DNA of 64,000 nucleotides. Origin: Aerococcus mictus (GTDB lineage: Bacteria > Bacillota > Bacilli > Lactobacillales > Aerococcaceae). Positions 51,487-59,490 of the stretch are shown here, piece by piece (the stretch's first letter is position 1; each line of letters opens with the position of its first letter). A model generated the notes under the pieces. The model was not told the origin of the DNA and did not search any database. It saw only the letters and a program-made list of their open reading frames with translations. Where the stretch lies: assembly GCF_003286595.3 (NCBI RefSeq), contig NZ_CP132985.1:1488001-1552000 (forward strand), read 5' to 3'. Both the position numbers and the translations under genes were made by a program.

Positions 51487-52128
51487 TCAACTCTTAAAAT
51501 GAGCAATTAAGCGGTAAATACGCTGCCCTTTTTGAGAGAACTTGGCCTCATACTCGGTCATGATATTATCTGTTACCCCACTATTGTGAAGGTCCAAAGA
51601 CACATCATCTAAGACCATTCCGTAATGGGAGAGCGAGGTTAAGGAATACTCAAAAAGTCCTTGGTTATCCGTCTTGAAAATCAAGCGGCCGTCTGGCTTT
51701 AAGATGTCCTGGTATTGCTTGAGAAAGTTCTCATGGGTCAAGCGGCGTTTGGCATGGCGTTTTTTTGGCCAAGGATCGGAAAAGTTTAAGTAAATTTCCC
51801 CTACCTCTTCTTCAGCGAACATGTCGCTAACATGGTTACCATCTCCGCGGATGAAACGCAGGTTGCTTAATTCAGTTTCCATGGCTTTCTGTAGAGCCAT
51901 AACTAAGACATCAGAAATCATTTCAATGCCGATAAAATTAATCTCAGGATAGGTCTTAGCCATTTCAATCAGAAATTGACCCTTTCCGGTGCCCACTTCC
52001 ACATGGATAGGATGGTCATTGGCAAATATTTCATGCCAGTGGCCTTTTTTGTCGTAAGGGTCAGTAATCACCCATTCAGGGTGTTGGGCGATCAGGTCTT
52101 TTGCCCAGGGTTTGTGACGTACACGCAT
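51487..52128 (-). CDS. trmB: tRNA (guanine-N7-)-methyltransferase
   Basis: SAM-dependent enzyme that makes m7G46 in tRNA. 213 aa. SAM-binding loop HVEVGTGKGQFLIEMA (about 40-55), GIEMISDV, and the family hallmark LNFSDPWPKKRHAKRRLTH with catalytic Asp. Last gene of the ecsA-ecsB-ytmP-trmB group; a hairpin separates it from ytmP. ATG 52128 with AAGGAGGAAG upstream. Confidence 0.96.
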   Translation of the reverse strand: MRVRHKPWAKDLIAQHPEWVITDPYDKKGHWHEIFANDHPIHVEVGTGKGQFLIEMAKTYPEINFIGIEMISDVLVMALQKAMETELSNLRFIRGDGNHVSDMFAEEEVGEIYLNFSDPWPKKRHAKRRLTHENFLKQYQDILKPDGRLIFKTDNQGLFEYSLTSLSHYGMVLDDVSLDLHNSGVTDNIMTEYEAKFSQKGQRIYRLIAHFKS

Positions 52129-52161
52129 AGTCTTCCTCCTTAGTGGTGTTTCCTAACTTAG

Positions 52162-52196
52162 AAAAAGGCTGTGACCCTTGCCACAACCTTTTTTTA
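52162..52196. terminator. Hairpin between ytmP and trmB
   Basis: AAAGGTTGTGGC/GTCACAGCCTTT with T-runs on both strands. It may end part of the ecs transcripts before trmB. Confidence 0.72.
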
Positions 52197-52242
52197 ATAA
52201 ATAATTGCATTTAAAGCGGGCTTCCCTTACCCGATAGCTTTC

Positions 52243-53076
52243 CTAGTCAATAGACCAGGAAGTGATGGGGTTTTCTTGGTTACTGCTTTTAAAATAGCGG
52301 TTTTCATAGATGTGTCTGAGCAATAAAATACTTTCATTAATGTGATAGATGCGTTTTTTCTGATAGTCTGCCTTAATTAAAAAGAGCAAATTCATTAATG
52401 AATACCATTCAATTCGTAAATAGGTTTCTTCACTAACATGTAAGTTATACAGATCAAACCAGTGGTCCCAATCTTCCAAGGGAATGTATTGGACTAAGAG
52501 CTGGGTAATGTCAAAAATGGGATCAGCAATGCAGACCTTCTCCCAGTCTACCAAGTATAAGCGATGGTCTTCTGACAAAATAAAATTACGACGGTTGAGG
52601 TCGCTATGGCAAACAGTGCGCCGAGCGTTTTGCACAAAAGACAAGGTGTCATAGAGGTAATCCTTAACACTATTAATATAGGTTAGGGAGTCCAGGTCCT
52701 CACTAAGATTGTTTTCAAATTCATGTAAGAAATCTTCTGGTTTATAGGTTTTTCCACCAATTTTCACCAACATATTATAGAGATTGTCAGAGTGGTGGTA
52801 ACGTGACATTAACTTAGTCACGATGCCTTGCTGGATTTCTTGGGCTGACAGGGTGTGTCCATAAAGCCATTCTTGGGCGGAGTAGACGTCCCCGCTAGCA
52901 GTTCTTTTGGTCCAGATCAAGCGAGGGGTAATCCCCTCCATGGACAAGGCAGCTAAAAAAGGAGAAGAATTTCGCTTCAGAAATATCCGCTCTTGATTAT
53001 GTGTTCCCATAAAAGCTTGGCCAGTATCGCCACCTATTGGGTGCAAGGTCCATTCTTTATCGAATTGGAACTCCAT
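52243..53076 (-). CDS. ytmP: Phosphotransferase (choline/aminoglycoside kinase fold, YtmP-like)
   Basis: 277-aa cytoplasmic protein with the APH/choline-kinase fold. Brenner motif VCHSDLNRRNFILSE (catalytic Asp and Asn) and LYLVDWEKVCIADPIFDI (metal-binding Asp) are complete, so it should be an active kinase. Firmicutes YtmP-like proteins sit next to trmB; the substrate is not established. ATG 53076 with GGAGGAG about 8 nt upstream. Third gene after ecsA and ecsB. Confidence 0.87.
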   Translation of the reverse strand: MEFQFDKEWTLHPIGGDTGQAFMGTHNQERIFLKRNSSPFLAALSMEGITPRLIWTKRTASGDVYSAQEWLYGHTLSAQEIQQGIVTKLMSRYHHSDNLYNMLVKIGGKTYKPEDFLHEFENNLSEDLDSLTYINSVKDYLYDTLSFVQNARRTVCHSDLNRRNFILSEDHRLYLVDWEKVCIADPIFDITQLLVQYIPLEDWDHWFDLYNLHVSEETYLRIEWYSLMNLLFLIKADYQKKRIYHINESILLLRHIYENRYFKSSNQENPITSWSID

Positions 53077-53153
53077 AACTTCTCCTCCCTTTCTCCCGAT
53101 TATATTTAAACAGTATCTCTTATTTTAGTCAGAAATTAGAGGATCGTCAATAA

Positions 53154-54389
53154 TTATCTATGTAATTTTTCCAAGAGACGATTTTTTCCTCGTAAGCGAC
53201 GGGGTAAATAGACCCGGGTGAAAAGGATAGTCATTAATCCCGCTAAAATCAAGAAAATCACACTGTCCTGCCAGGATTTACTCATTAGGAAACTCATCGT
53301 CTGAAAAGCCGTCTGCAAGCCTAGCGGCAGGTATAAAAAGCGGCGAAAAGCAGGCAAAGCTTGTCCCTGATCTAGGGGATAGATTTTCATTAAGGGGTGC
53401 TTATAATAGCGACGATAGAGCGGTAAAATTTGAAAATGACTGGCATAAAGCAGTAAAAGGCCTAAACAATAGGTCAGCGGGTGACTAGGTAAGAAATAAA
53501 CCAAGAGAGTCGCTAAGGCAGTGAGCCTGAGCCATAAATTAAAATAATCTTGGCTCCGACAAAAGGCCCTTTGGTAGAGGAAATAATAGGGATTGTTCTT
53601 GCTGGTCATAAGCAGTGGATCTAAATATTTCCGCCGCTTAACCGCCTTTTGACCCGTAGGAACATCAACAAACAAGCTCAAAACCTGGTTAACCCTTTCT
53701 TGACGTTGGCTTTCCTCACCTACGATTTTTAACCAATCCCATTGCTTTTCACCCTGCCAGTTTTCACTGGTCAGATAATAGATGACGATCATCACAAAGA
53801 CAAAAGCCAGGGCCAAAAAGATCTTTCCCCGCACAGCAAAATACAACTGACAAAAGCTATAAGCTGCAGTCAAAACCATCAAGAGCCTACTTTTGCTGGG
53901 ACTGTAAAAATGAAAATTTTCTAAAACTGACCGTAACTGGAGAGCCTTCAAGCCGACCATTACCACAAAGATGGCAAGGACCTGGCCCCCTGACAAACCT
54001 TGGTGAATTAGTAAGAAGGGATAAGATACCCCCATAAATAAGGCATAGATCCCCGTTGGCAGGAGTAAGCTATAGGCTAAGGCCTGGCTAAAGTAAGCCT
54101 TAAAGTCCCTTTCCCGAGCCAGTAAAAAGACCGTGTCCGCCTTTTCAATGAAGCTAGCTATCTTGCCTATTCCCATCACTAAAGCAGTGGCAATGACTAG
54201 CCAGGTCCATTGGTAAAGCGGGTTAAAAGTCGTTAAAGTCTTTAGCCACTGGCTATATTGAAAGGCCAAGGCCGCTAAAATAAAAGCCAAAGCTAGGATA
54301 AAGTGGTCATTAAAAATGTATTTAAAATAGCGAAAAATGCGTTTTTGCTGACTTTGACGGCGTTTGGGATAGAGCTCTTTAAAGGTCAT
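53154..54389 (-). CDS. ecsB: ABC transporter permease EcsB
   Basis: 411-aa integral membrane protein with about nine to ten TM segments, of the EcsB family. EcsAB is known to affect protein secretion, membrane protein processing and competence in Bacillus, probably as an exporter. The start overlaps the end of ecsA by 11 nt, indicating coupled translation. It opens with the basic cytoplasmic MTFKELYPKRRQSQQKRIFRY. Confidence 0.9.
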   Translation of the reverse strand: MTFKELYPKRRQSQQKRIFRYFKYIFNDHFILALAFILAALAFQYSQWLKTLTTFNPLYQWTWLVIATALVMGIGKIASFIEKADTVFLLARERDFKAYFSQALAYSLLLPTGIYALFMGVSYPFLLIHQGLSGGQVLAIFVVMVGLKALQLRSVLENFHFYSPSKSRLLMVLTAAYSFCQLYFAVRGKIFLALAFVFVMIVIYYLTSENWQGEKQWDWLKIVGEESQRQERVNQVLSLFVDVPTGQKAVKRRKYLDPLLMTSKNNPYYFLYQRAFCRSQDYFNLWLRLTALATLLVYFLPSHPLTYCLGLLLLYASHFQILPLYRRYYKHPLMKIYPLDQGQALPAFRRFLYLPLGLQTAFQTMSFLMSKSWQDSVIFLILAGLMTILFTRVYLPRRLRGKNRLLEKLHR

Positions 54390-55119
54390 GGCTCTGCCCT
54401 CTTACTAAGTCAACATAGAGTTCATCCAAGCTGGCATCTGCCTTATTGAAGTGTTGACGAATCTCCTGCAAGGTCCCCTGAGCTTTAATTTGTCCCTCAT
54501 GGAGAAAGATAAAGCGGTCACAGTAGTGCTCAGCGCTAGACAGGATATGGGTTGACATTAAGATTGCTGCCCCGGCTTGGCGTTTCTTTAGTAACAATTG
54601 GGTAAAGTCATCGATCCCCAGTGGGTCTAAGCCGACAAAGGGTTCATCAATAATGTAGAGCATGGTATCCACCAGCATGGCACAAACAATCATGACCTTT
54701 TGCTTCATGCCCTTAGAAAAATGGATGGGTAACCAGTCCAAGCGTTCGGTCAAACGGAAGCGTTCTAAGAGCGGCTCGGCATTAGCCATGGCTTGGTCGG
54801 GGTCAATATGGTAGGCCAAGGCAATCAGTTGGATATGCTCGCGCAAGGTGAGCTCTGGATAGAGGATCGGTTGTTCGGGAATATAGCTAAGGGCTTGGCG
54901 GTAGGCCTGGTTATCCTCAGCCAGTGAATGGCCATTTACCAATATCTCTCCCGCACTCGGCTTAAGCAGACCTAAAATATGCTTAATAGTGGTTGATTTG
55001 CCAGCCCCATTTAAGCCAATCAAGCCGACAATTTCACCAGCTTGAACAGAAAAATTTAAATCGTGGAGGACTGTATAATTACTATAACCCCCACTTAAAT
55101 GTTCTACAGATAGTGTCAT
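54379..55119 (-). CDS. ecsA: ABC transporter ATPase EcsA
   Basis: 246-aa ATPase partner of EcsB. Walker A GLNGAGKSTT (about 35-44), signature FSKGMKQKV (a variant of LSGGQ common in EcsA) and Walker B MLYIIDEPFVGLD. ATG 55119 with AAAGGAA about 8 nt upstream. It is divergent from hit, as in Bacillus where hit and ecsAB are neighbours. Confidence 0.95.
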   Translation of the reverse strand: MTLSVEHLSGGYSNYTVLHDLNFSVQAGEIVGLIGLNGAGKSTTIKHILGLLKPSAGEILVNGHSLAEDNQAYRQALSYIPEQPILYPELTLREHIQLIALAYHIDPDQAMANAEPLLERFRLTERLDWLPIHFSKGMKQKVMIVCAMLVDTMLYIIDEPFVGLDPLGIDDFTQLLLKKRQAGAAILMSTHILSSAEHYCDRFIFLHEGQIKAQGTLQEIRQHFNKADASLDELYVDLVRGQSHDL

Positions 55120-55234
55120 CTTTCAATTCCTTTGCTATTGATAATCTAATCTTAAGACCTCATTTTACACCTAGTTTAGCAAATATCCAGAATTTTTTCG
55201 ATCAGCGGCGGCCGAAAAAATCCCCGTAGAAAAA

Positions 55235-55263
55235 TTGTGACTTACCTAGGCTTGTGATAAACT
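55235..55263 (+). promoter_or_regulatory. Promoter for hit
   Basis: TTGTGA, 17-nt spacer, TAAACT; 40 nt before the ATG. Confidence 0.55.
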
Positions 55264-55303
55264 TAAGCTAAATGAATAAGTCAATTAGAGAGGACGATAT
55301 ATC

Positions 55304-55732
55304 ATGGAAGATTGCATTTTCTGTAAAATTGCAAACCGGGAAATCCCCACTAATCTAGTCTATGAAGACGAAGTAGTCACTGCTTTCTTAGATAATTCTC
55401 AAGTTACCAAGGGGCACACCTTACTCGTTCCTAAAAAACATCTAAAAGATATCTTTGACTACGATGTCAAGGATGCTGGAGCGATTTTTAGACGGATTCC
55501 TATTATTGTCGAAGCCATTAAGAAGGCCTTCCCAGACGTACAAGGAATTAACATCTTAAATAACAACGGTGAAATTGCCTATCAATCGGTCTTCCATTCT
55601 CATATTCACATCATTCCTCGCTACCAAAAAGAGGAAGGGTTTGCTGTCAAATTTACCAATAACGGTGACAATTATAGTGATGAAGACTTAGCCGAAATTG
55701 CTAAAACCATTAACGAAAATATTGAGGTGTAG
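55304..55732 (+). CDS. hit: HIT family nucleotide hydrolase
   Basis: 142-aa histidine-triad protein. MEDCIFCKIANREIPTNLVYEDE opens the Hint-type fold, and the triad is HSHIHIIPRY. CxxC near the start could bind zinc. Such proteins cleave nucleoside phosphoramidates. ATG 55304 with AGAGAGGA upstream. It runs 3 nt into the YtxH-like gene, forming a two-gene unit. Confidence 0.95.
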   Translation: MEDCIFCKIANREIPTNLVYEDEVVTAFLDNSQVTKGHTLLVPKKHLKDIFDYDVKDAGAIFRRIPIIVEAIKKAFPDVQGINILNNNGEIAYQSVFHSHIHIIPRYQKEEGFAVKFTNNGDNYSDEDLAEIAKTINENIEV

Positions 55733-55735
55733 TCG

Positions 55736-56122
55736 ATGTTAAAAGCATTTTTAAAAGGTTTGGGCTTGGGCGCCCTTCTTGCGGGTTCTTATGCTCTCTT
55801 GAAAACGCCCCATTCTGGCGAAACCAACCGCCGCATTCTAAAAGATTATAGTAAACGTTTATCAGGCGCAGCTACCGATCTTACGGGGTCCTTAGCTGAA
55901 ACCCAAGTAGCCATTAGCGATTTAGCTAATCAAGGCATGCAAACCCTTGGCTCAGCCCGGGACGACATTCAACTGGCAATCCGTGACTTCCAACGCACAG
56001 CTGTCCCCCAAATGAATCGTATCCAAGAACAAGTCGCCCAATTACAGGCCGATGTGGATAATTCTGCCCTTTTAAATGGTTCAGCAGATAGCGATGAAAC
56101 GACCGATAAGGAAGACGAATAG
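55736..56122 (+). CDS. YtxH/YhaH-like membrane-anchored protein
   Basis: 128 aa. It begins MLKAFLKGLGLGALLAGSYALLKTPHSGE, the short TM segment plus P-x-SG-E turn typical of YtxH-domain proteins. A predicted helical region of coiled-coil character (about 35-105) and an acidic tail follow. In Bacillus yhaH occupies the same place between hit and the prsA region. ATG 55736 is 3 nt after the hit stop; GAGGTG in the hit end is its ribosome site. Biochemical role unknown. Confidence 0.8.
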   Translation: MLKAFLKGLGLGALLAGSYALLKTPHSGETNRRILKDYSKRLSGAATDLTGSLAETQVAISDLANQGMQTLGSARDDIQLAIRDFQRTAVPQMNRIQEQVAQLQADVDNSALLNGSADSDETTDKEDE

Positions 56123-56138
56123 TACTAGGATAGTAAGA

Positions 56139-56182
56139 GAAAAGAAGTTTAAGAATCTATGAAGGTTCTTAGACTTCTTTTC
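56139..56182 (+). terminator. Terminator after the hit unit
   Basis: AAAAGAAGTTTAAGAA/TTCTTAGACTTCTTTT with T-run. Confidence 0.8.
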
Positions 56183-56189
56183 ATTAGGA

Positions 56190-56218
56190 TTGAGTTAGAA
56201 TAAGAGCTGTGCTATATT
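56190..56218 (+). promoter_or_regulatory. Promoter for prsA
   Basis: TTGAGT, 17-nt spacer, TATATT, preceded by TGC (extended -10); 40 nt before the ATG. Among the best promoters in the window. Confidence 0.68.
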
Positions 56219-56257
56219 TTTAGAGTATATTGAATGAAATGATTAGGAGTTTGATTT

Positions 56258-57280
56258 ATGAAATTTAAGAAAAAATTCACCCTGGGCCTAGTTTCCAGTC
56301 TATGTGCCTTCACTCTGGCGGCTTGCCAAAGCCAAAGCAATGACAGCGCTGTGGCGACCGGTGATGATATTAAAATTACCCAAGGTCAACTGAATGATCA
56401 AATGAAGAAGGTTGCCGGCGATCAGACCCTTCGCCAACTCATCCTTTCTGAAATCTCTAAACAAGAAGTGGGTAAGGACCGTTATAAGGAAATTGAACAA
56501 GAAACTGACCAACAAATTGCGGCAACCAAGGCCCAAGTTGGTGATAATGATAAATTCCAAAATGTCCTCAAAAGTTCCGGCGTACCTTCTGAAGAAGCCT
56601 ATAAAGAATCACTAACCCAATACACCCTCACCCAAGAGGCCCTCAAGAAAAATATTCCTGTTTCAGACGAAGAATTAAAGAAAGCCTACGAAGACTATGA
56701 ACCTGCTGCAGAAATTTCGCATATCTTAGTAGAAGATGAAAATGAAGCCAAGGATATTATTAAAAAATTAGATCAAGGTGGCGACTTTAGTGCATTAGCT
56801 AAAGAACACAGTAAAGATCCAGGCAGCAAAGAAAAAGGGGGATCTTTGGGTCAAGTTGAAAAAGGCCAAATGGTCAAAGAGTTTGAAGACGCTGCCTTCA
56901 AACTAAACGAAGGGGAATACACCAAGGAACCGGTCAAATCCCAGTACGGTTACCACATCATTAAATTAGATAAAAAGGGTCAAAAAGGTAGCTTTGAAGA
57001 TGAAAAAGATAAGCTGGCTGAACAAGTAAAGAATAAGAAAATGCAAGATCCTTCTACCCTCCTCCAAGTCACCAGTGATCTCTTGAAGAAATACAACATT
57101 GACATTAAGGATTCCGACCTAAAATCTGCTCTCGACCAATTCAAACCAAAAGAAGAGAATAAGAAAGCAGATAAAGATTCTAAAGAAAACTCAAAAGACC
57201 AAGACAAAAAAGCAGACAATAAAGACGACCAAAAAGGACAAGAAAACAGCCAAAGTCAGGCAGAATCTGATAAAAAATAG
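56258..57280 (+). CDS. prsA: Foldase lipoprotein PrsA (parvulin-type)
   Basis: Extracytoplasmic peptidyl-prolyl isomerase that helps secreted proteins fold. 340 aa: signal peptide with lipobox LAAC (Cys23), N-terminal chaperone part, parvulin domain from AEISHILVEDENEAKDIIKKL to SQYGYHIIKLDKKG (about 150-245), C-terminal chaperone helix, then a strongly charged tail of about 45 residues made of Lys, Asp, Glu, Asn, Gln and Ser, longer than in many homologues. ATG 56258 with TTAGGAG upstream. Single gene with its own promoter. Confidence 0.95.
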   Translation: MKFKKKFTLGLVSSLCAFTLAACQSQSNDSAVATGDDIKITQGQLNDQMKKVAGDQTLRQLILSEISKQEVGKDRYKEIEQETDQQIAATKAQVGDNDKFQNVLKSSGVPSEEAYKESLTQYTLTQEALKKNIPVSDEELKKAYEDYEPAAEISHILVEDENEAKDIIKKLDQGGDFSALAKEHSKDPGSKEKGGSLGQVEKGQMVKEFEDAAFKLNEGEYTKEPVKSQYGYHIIKLDKKGQKGSFEDEKDKLAEQVKNKKMQDPSTLLQVTSDLLKKYNIDIKDSDLKSALDQFKPKEENKKADKDSKENSKDQDKKADNKDDQKGQENSQSQAESDKK

Positions 57281-57289
57281 TCTATCATT

Positions 57290-57332
57290 AAAAGAGCATG
57301 CTTCAAGGGATTTCCTCAGGCATGCTCTTTTC
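57290..57332. terminator. Bidirectional terminator
   Basis: AAAAGAGCATGC/GCATGCTCTTTT between convergent prsA and the glycosyltransferase gene. Confidence 0.85.
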
Positions 57333-57335
57333 ATT

Positions 57336-58160
57336 TTATTTGATATTGGTAAATAATTTCCGCTTATGGTCATAGTGGGCATAAAGCAGGCCAAAGTTAT
57401 CCAAGTGCTTCCTTTGCCAAGGCTTTTTCTTCCCACAAAAATGCAAGAGAGCGCCGTGTTCAACTACCCACTCGGGGGTCCACTTCCCTTCACTAATCAA
57501 TTCATAAAGTTTACTATAGCGGACATCATAGTTGTAAACTTGGTCAGGCAAATCATAGATATACTGGCTGTACAAGGCATTGAGAACATCCTGGTCAGGC
57601 AGAATTAATTGATGTCGGTTTTCCTGGATAAAGTCAAAAATATCATCGGCTTTCACCTTTTGTCGGATCGCCTTAAGATTCATCAATAAAACTCCAGAAT
57701 TATAATAGTGGTCAGCCTGGCTATTGCCTAGGCGTAGTTTATTGATCTGGTCAGTAATCTTAGTCAGCTTAGCGTGACTGGCCGCTCCGTATAAATCATC
57801 CCCTAAGTCAGTTTCATATAGGGGCACGAGGTCATTGATACAAAGGATATCAGCATCCAAGTAGAGGATCTTCTCTAGCTGATCGGGCAAGAAATAGTGG
57901 GCTAGCAAGCGGTAGTAGATAGTCTCTGGATAGCGTTTAGAAACCGGTGCCTCTTTAAAAATATCTTGATCAATAAGCACCGGGTGGTAAGTCATCCCCA
58001 TGGCTTGTAAAAAGCGATCAATTTTGTCGTGGGCTGCCAGGGGCTGATTTTGCAAGATGTAGACTTGGTAGTCACGCTTGCCTGTGTTTTTATAGATGGA
58101 GTAAAGCGTGGTTAGCATGGGCTCCACATAGTGGTCATCAACGGCAAATAATAAGTTCAT
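57336..58160 (-). CDS. Family 8 glycosyltransferase
   Basis: 274 aa of the GT8 family (LgtC/GspA-like), which transfers glucose or galactose from UDP-sugar. It starts MNLLFAVDDHYVEPMLTTLYSIYKN; the metal-binding DXD is in KILYLDADILCINDL (about 98-103). DHYYNSGVLLMNL and HFCGKKKPWQ complete the active site. The acceptor could be a glycolipid, teichoic acid or capsule. It interrupts the prsA-yhaM neighbourhood otherwise shared with Bacillus and is flanked by repeat locus 7, so it may be a later arrival. Confidence 0.9.
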   Translation of the reverse strand: MNLLFAVDDHYVEPMLTTLYSIYKNTGKRDYQVYILQNQPLAAHDKIDRFLQAMGMTYHPVLIDQDIFKEAPVSKRYPETIYYRLLAHYFLPDQLEKILYLDADILCINDLVPLYETDLGDDLYGAASHAKLTKITDQINKLRLGNSQADHYYNSGVLLMNLKAIRQKVKADDIFDFIQENRHQLILPDQDVLNALYSQYIYDLPDQVYNYDVRYSKLYELISEGKWTPEWVVEHGALLHFCGKKKPWQRKHLDNFGLLYAHYDHKRKLFTNIK

Positions 58161-58257
58161 TCCATAGCTCCTTGACTGAAAAATAGCTTAAACTTACTTT
58201 ACCATGCCCAGATGAATTAAAGCTTAATAAGTCAAAGCTTAATAAATTCTCAACAAA

Positions 58258-58450
58258 AGAGTGTGACAGTCACGACAAAGGACGAAATCGCTGGAGGAAA
58301 ATATCATAAGTTCAGTTAAAAGGACGTGAGTACGGCATGAGAGACTTGAATTGCTGGAGGAAAAACCATAAACACAGCAAGTCTGTGCCTTGGTATTTTC
58401 TGAAGCGGACGTTCGTCCTGTGACTGGAGCAGCTTTTGATTAGACAGTCC
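58258..58450 (+). repeat. Modular hairpin repeat, locus 7 (chimeric unit)
   Basis: Outer arms AGTCAC-AAGGACGAA and TTCGTCCTGTGACT as in locus 3. The inner stem is interrupted: after AAAATATCATAAG the left half of a type II unit (GGACGTGAG... as at 5071-5184 reversed) follows and reruns CTGGAGGAAAA before the normal right half. It looks like recombination between a type I and a type II unit at the shared CTGGAGGAAAA. The array is read toward the terminator at 58458; both neighbouring genes are on the other strand. It fills most of the 344-bp gap. Confidence 0.82.
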
Positions 58451-58457
58451 ATATATT

Positions 58458-58495
58458 AAAAAGGAGGTCAGAACAATTGTCCCGATCTCCTTTTT
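58458..58495. terminator. Terminator of the yhaM operon
   Basis: AAAAAGGAGATCGGGAC/GTTCTGACCTCCTTTTT, usable on both strands. Confidence 0.82.
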
Positions 58496-58504
58496 CAATT
58501 CTCA

Positions 58505-59470
58505 TTAAATATTTTGATAATAGTCATTACTTGGATGGTAGAAAGAACGACCTTCTAAGCCCATAATTTTTGGAGTAAATTCGCCAGGCTCAACATCCTT
58601 TAAGTGACTGGTCATCATGTTAATCTTAGCATCCAGGTCATCCACCCGGTGAAGGATTTCAGCTTCCAATAGGCGTGGGGTTACCGGACTACCGAATTCA
58701 TTCTTCCCGTGGTGGGCAAGAATCATATGTTTGAGTAAAACTACTGCTTCTTCATCTTGGCGGTAGCCTAACTGTTCTGCGGTGAGGGAAATTTTTTGTC
58801 CCATCAAAGAGATATGACCAATAAGGTTTCCCTCAATCGAGTAGTCCCCACTTAAAGGATCCACAAATTCAATCACCTTAGCGGCATCATGGAGGATAAC
58901 CCCAGCATAAAGCAAGCTTTTATCCACATTAGGGTAAAGTTTAGCAATCGCTTGAGCCAGGCGTAACATGGAAACGGTATGGAAGGCTAATCCTCCAACA
59001 AAGGCATGGTGGTGGCGTTTGGCAGCTGGATATTGGTAGAAAATATCATCGTATTCGGTCATGATGCTGCCCACAATTTTCTTGAGCGCCGGATGCATAA
59101 TACTTTTGATCCCCGCTTCAATTTCAGCCTTCATATCTTCTACCTTCATGGGGCCGTCAGCAATAAACAAGCTCGGGTCATTGGGTTCACCATCATGGGC
59201 TAGACGCAAGCCCGAAATCTTCACTTGGGGTTGGCCATTATATAATTCCCGGTGTCCCTTTAAGCGAACCACCCGACCACTTTGAAAGGCCTCCACTTCA
59301 TCTTCCATAGCACTCCAATACATGCCATCAATAGTCCCTGACTTATCTTGGAAGGTAAAGGCAATGAAGTCGCGCCCGTTACGGTCAGTACGCACATTAG
59401 CATTTTTTATCAAAATATAGAGATCGAATTTTTCATTTTGAGGAATTTCATAAATTAAGCGCTTATCCAT
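58505..59470 (-). CDS. yhaM: 3'-5' exoribonuclease YhaM
   Basis: 321-aa nuclease that shortens RNA ends. An N-terminal OB-fold domain (FDLYILIKNANVRTDRNGRDFIAFTFQDKSG) is followed by an HD domain with HHHAFVGGLAFHTVSML and LLYAGVILHDAAKVIEF. Bacillus YhaM is a manganese-dependent exonuclease. ATG 59470; separated from the yhaN-like gene by 20 bp, so in one operon with yhaN and yhaO. Order yhaO-yhaN-yhaM is the same as in Bacillus. Confidence 0.94.
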   Translation of the reverse strand: MDKRLIYEIPQNEKFDLYILIKNANVRTDRNGRDFIAFTFQDKSGTIDGMYWSAMEDEVEAFQSGRVVRLKGHRELYNGQPQVKISGLRLAHDGEPNDPSLFIADGPMKVEDMKAEIEAGIKSIMHPALKKIVGSIMTEYDDIFYQYPAAKRHHHAFVGGLAFHTVSMLRLAQAIAKLYPNVDKSLLYAGVILHDAAKVIEFVDPLSGDYSIEGNLIGHISLMGQKISLTAEQLGYRQDEEAVVLLKHMILAHHGKNEFGSPVTPRLLEAEILHRVDDLDAKINMMTSHLKDVEPGEFTPKIMGLEGRSFYHPSNDYYQNI

Positions 59471-59490
59471 AAATTAAGTTGGCTTCCTTT

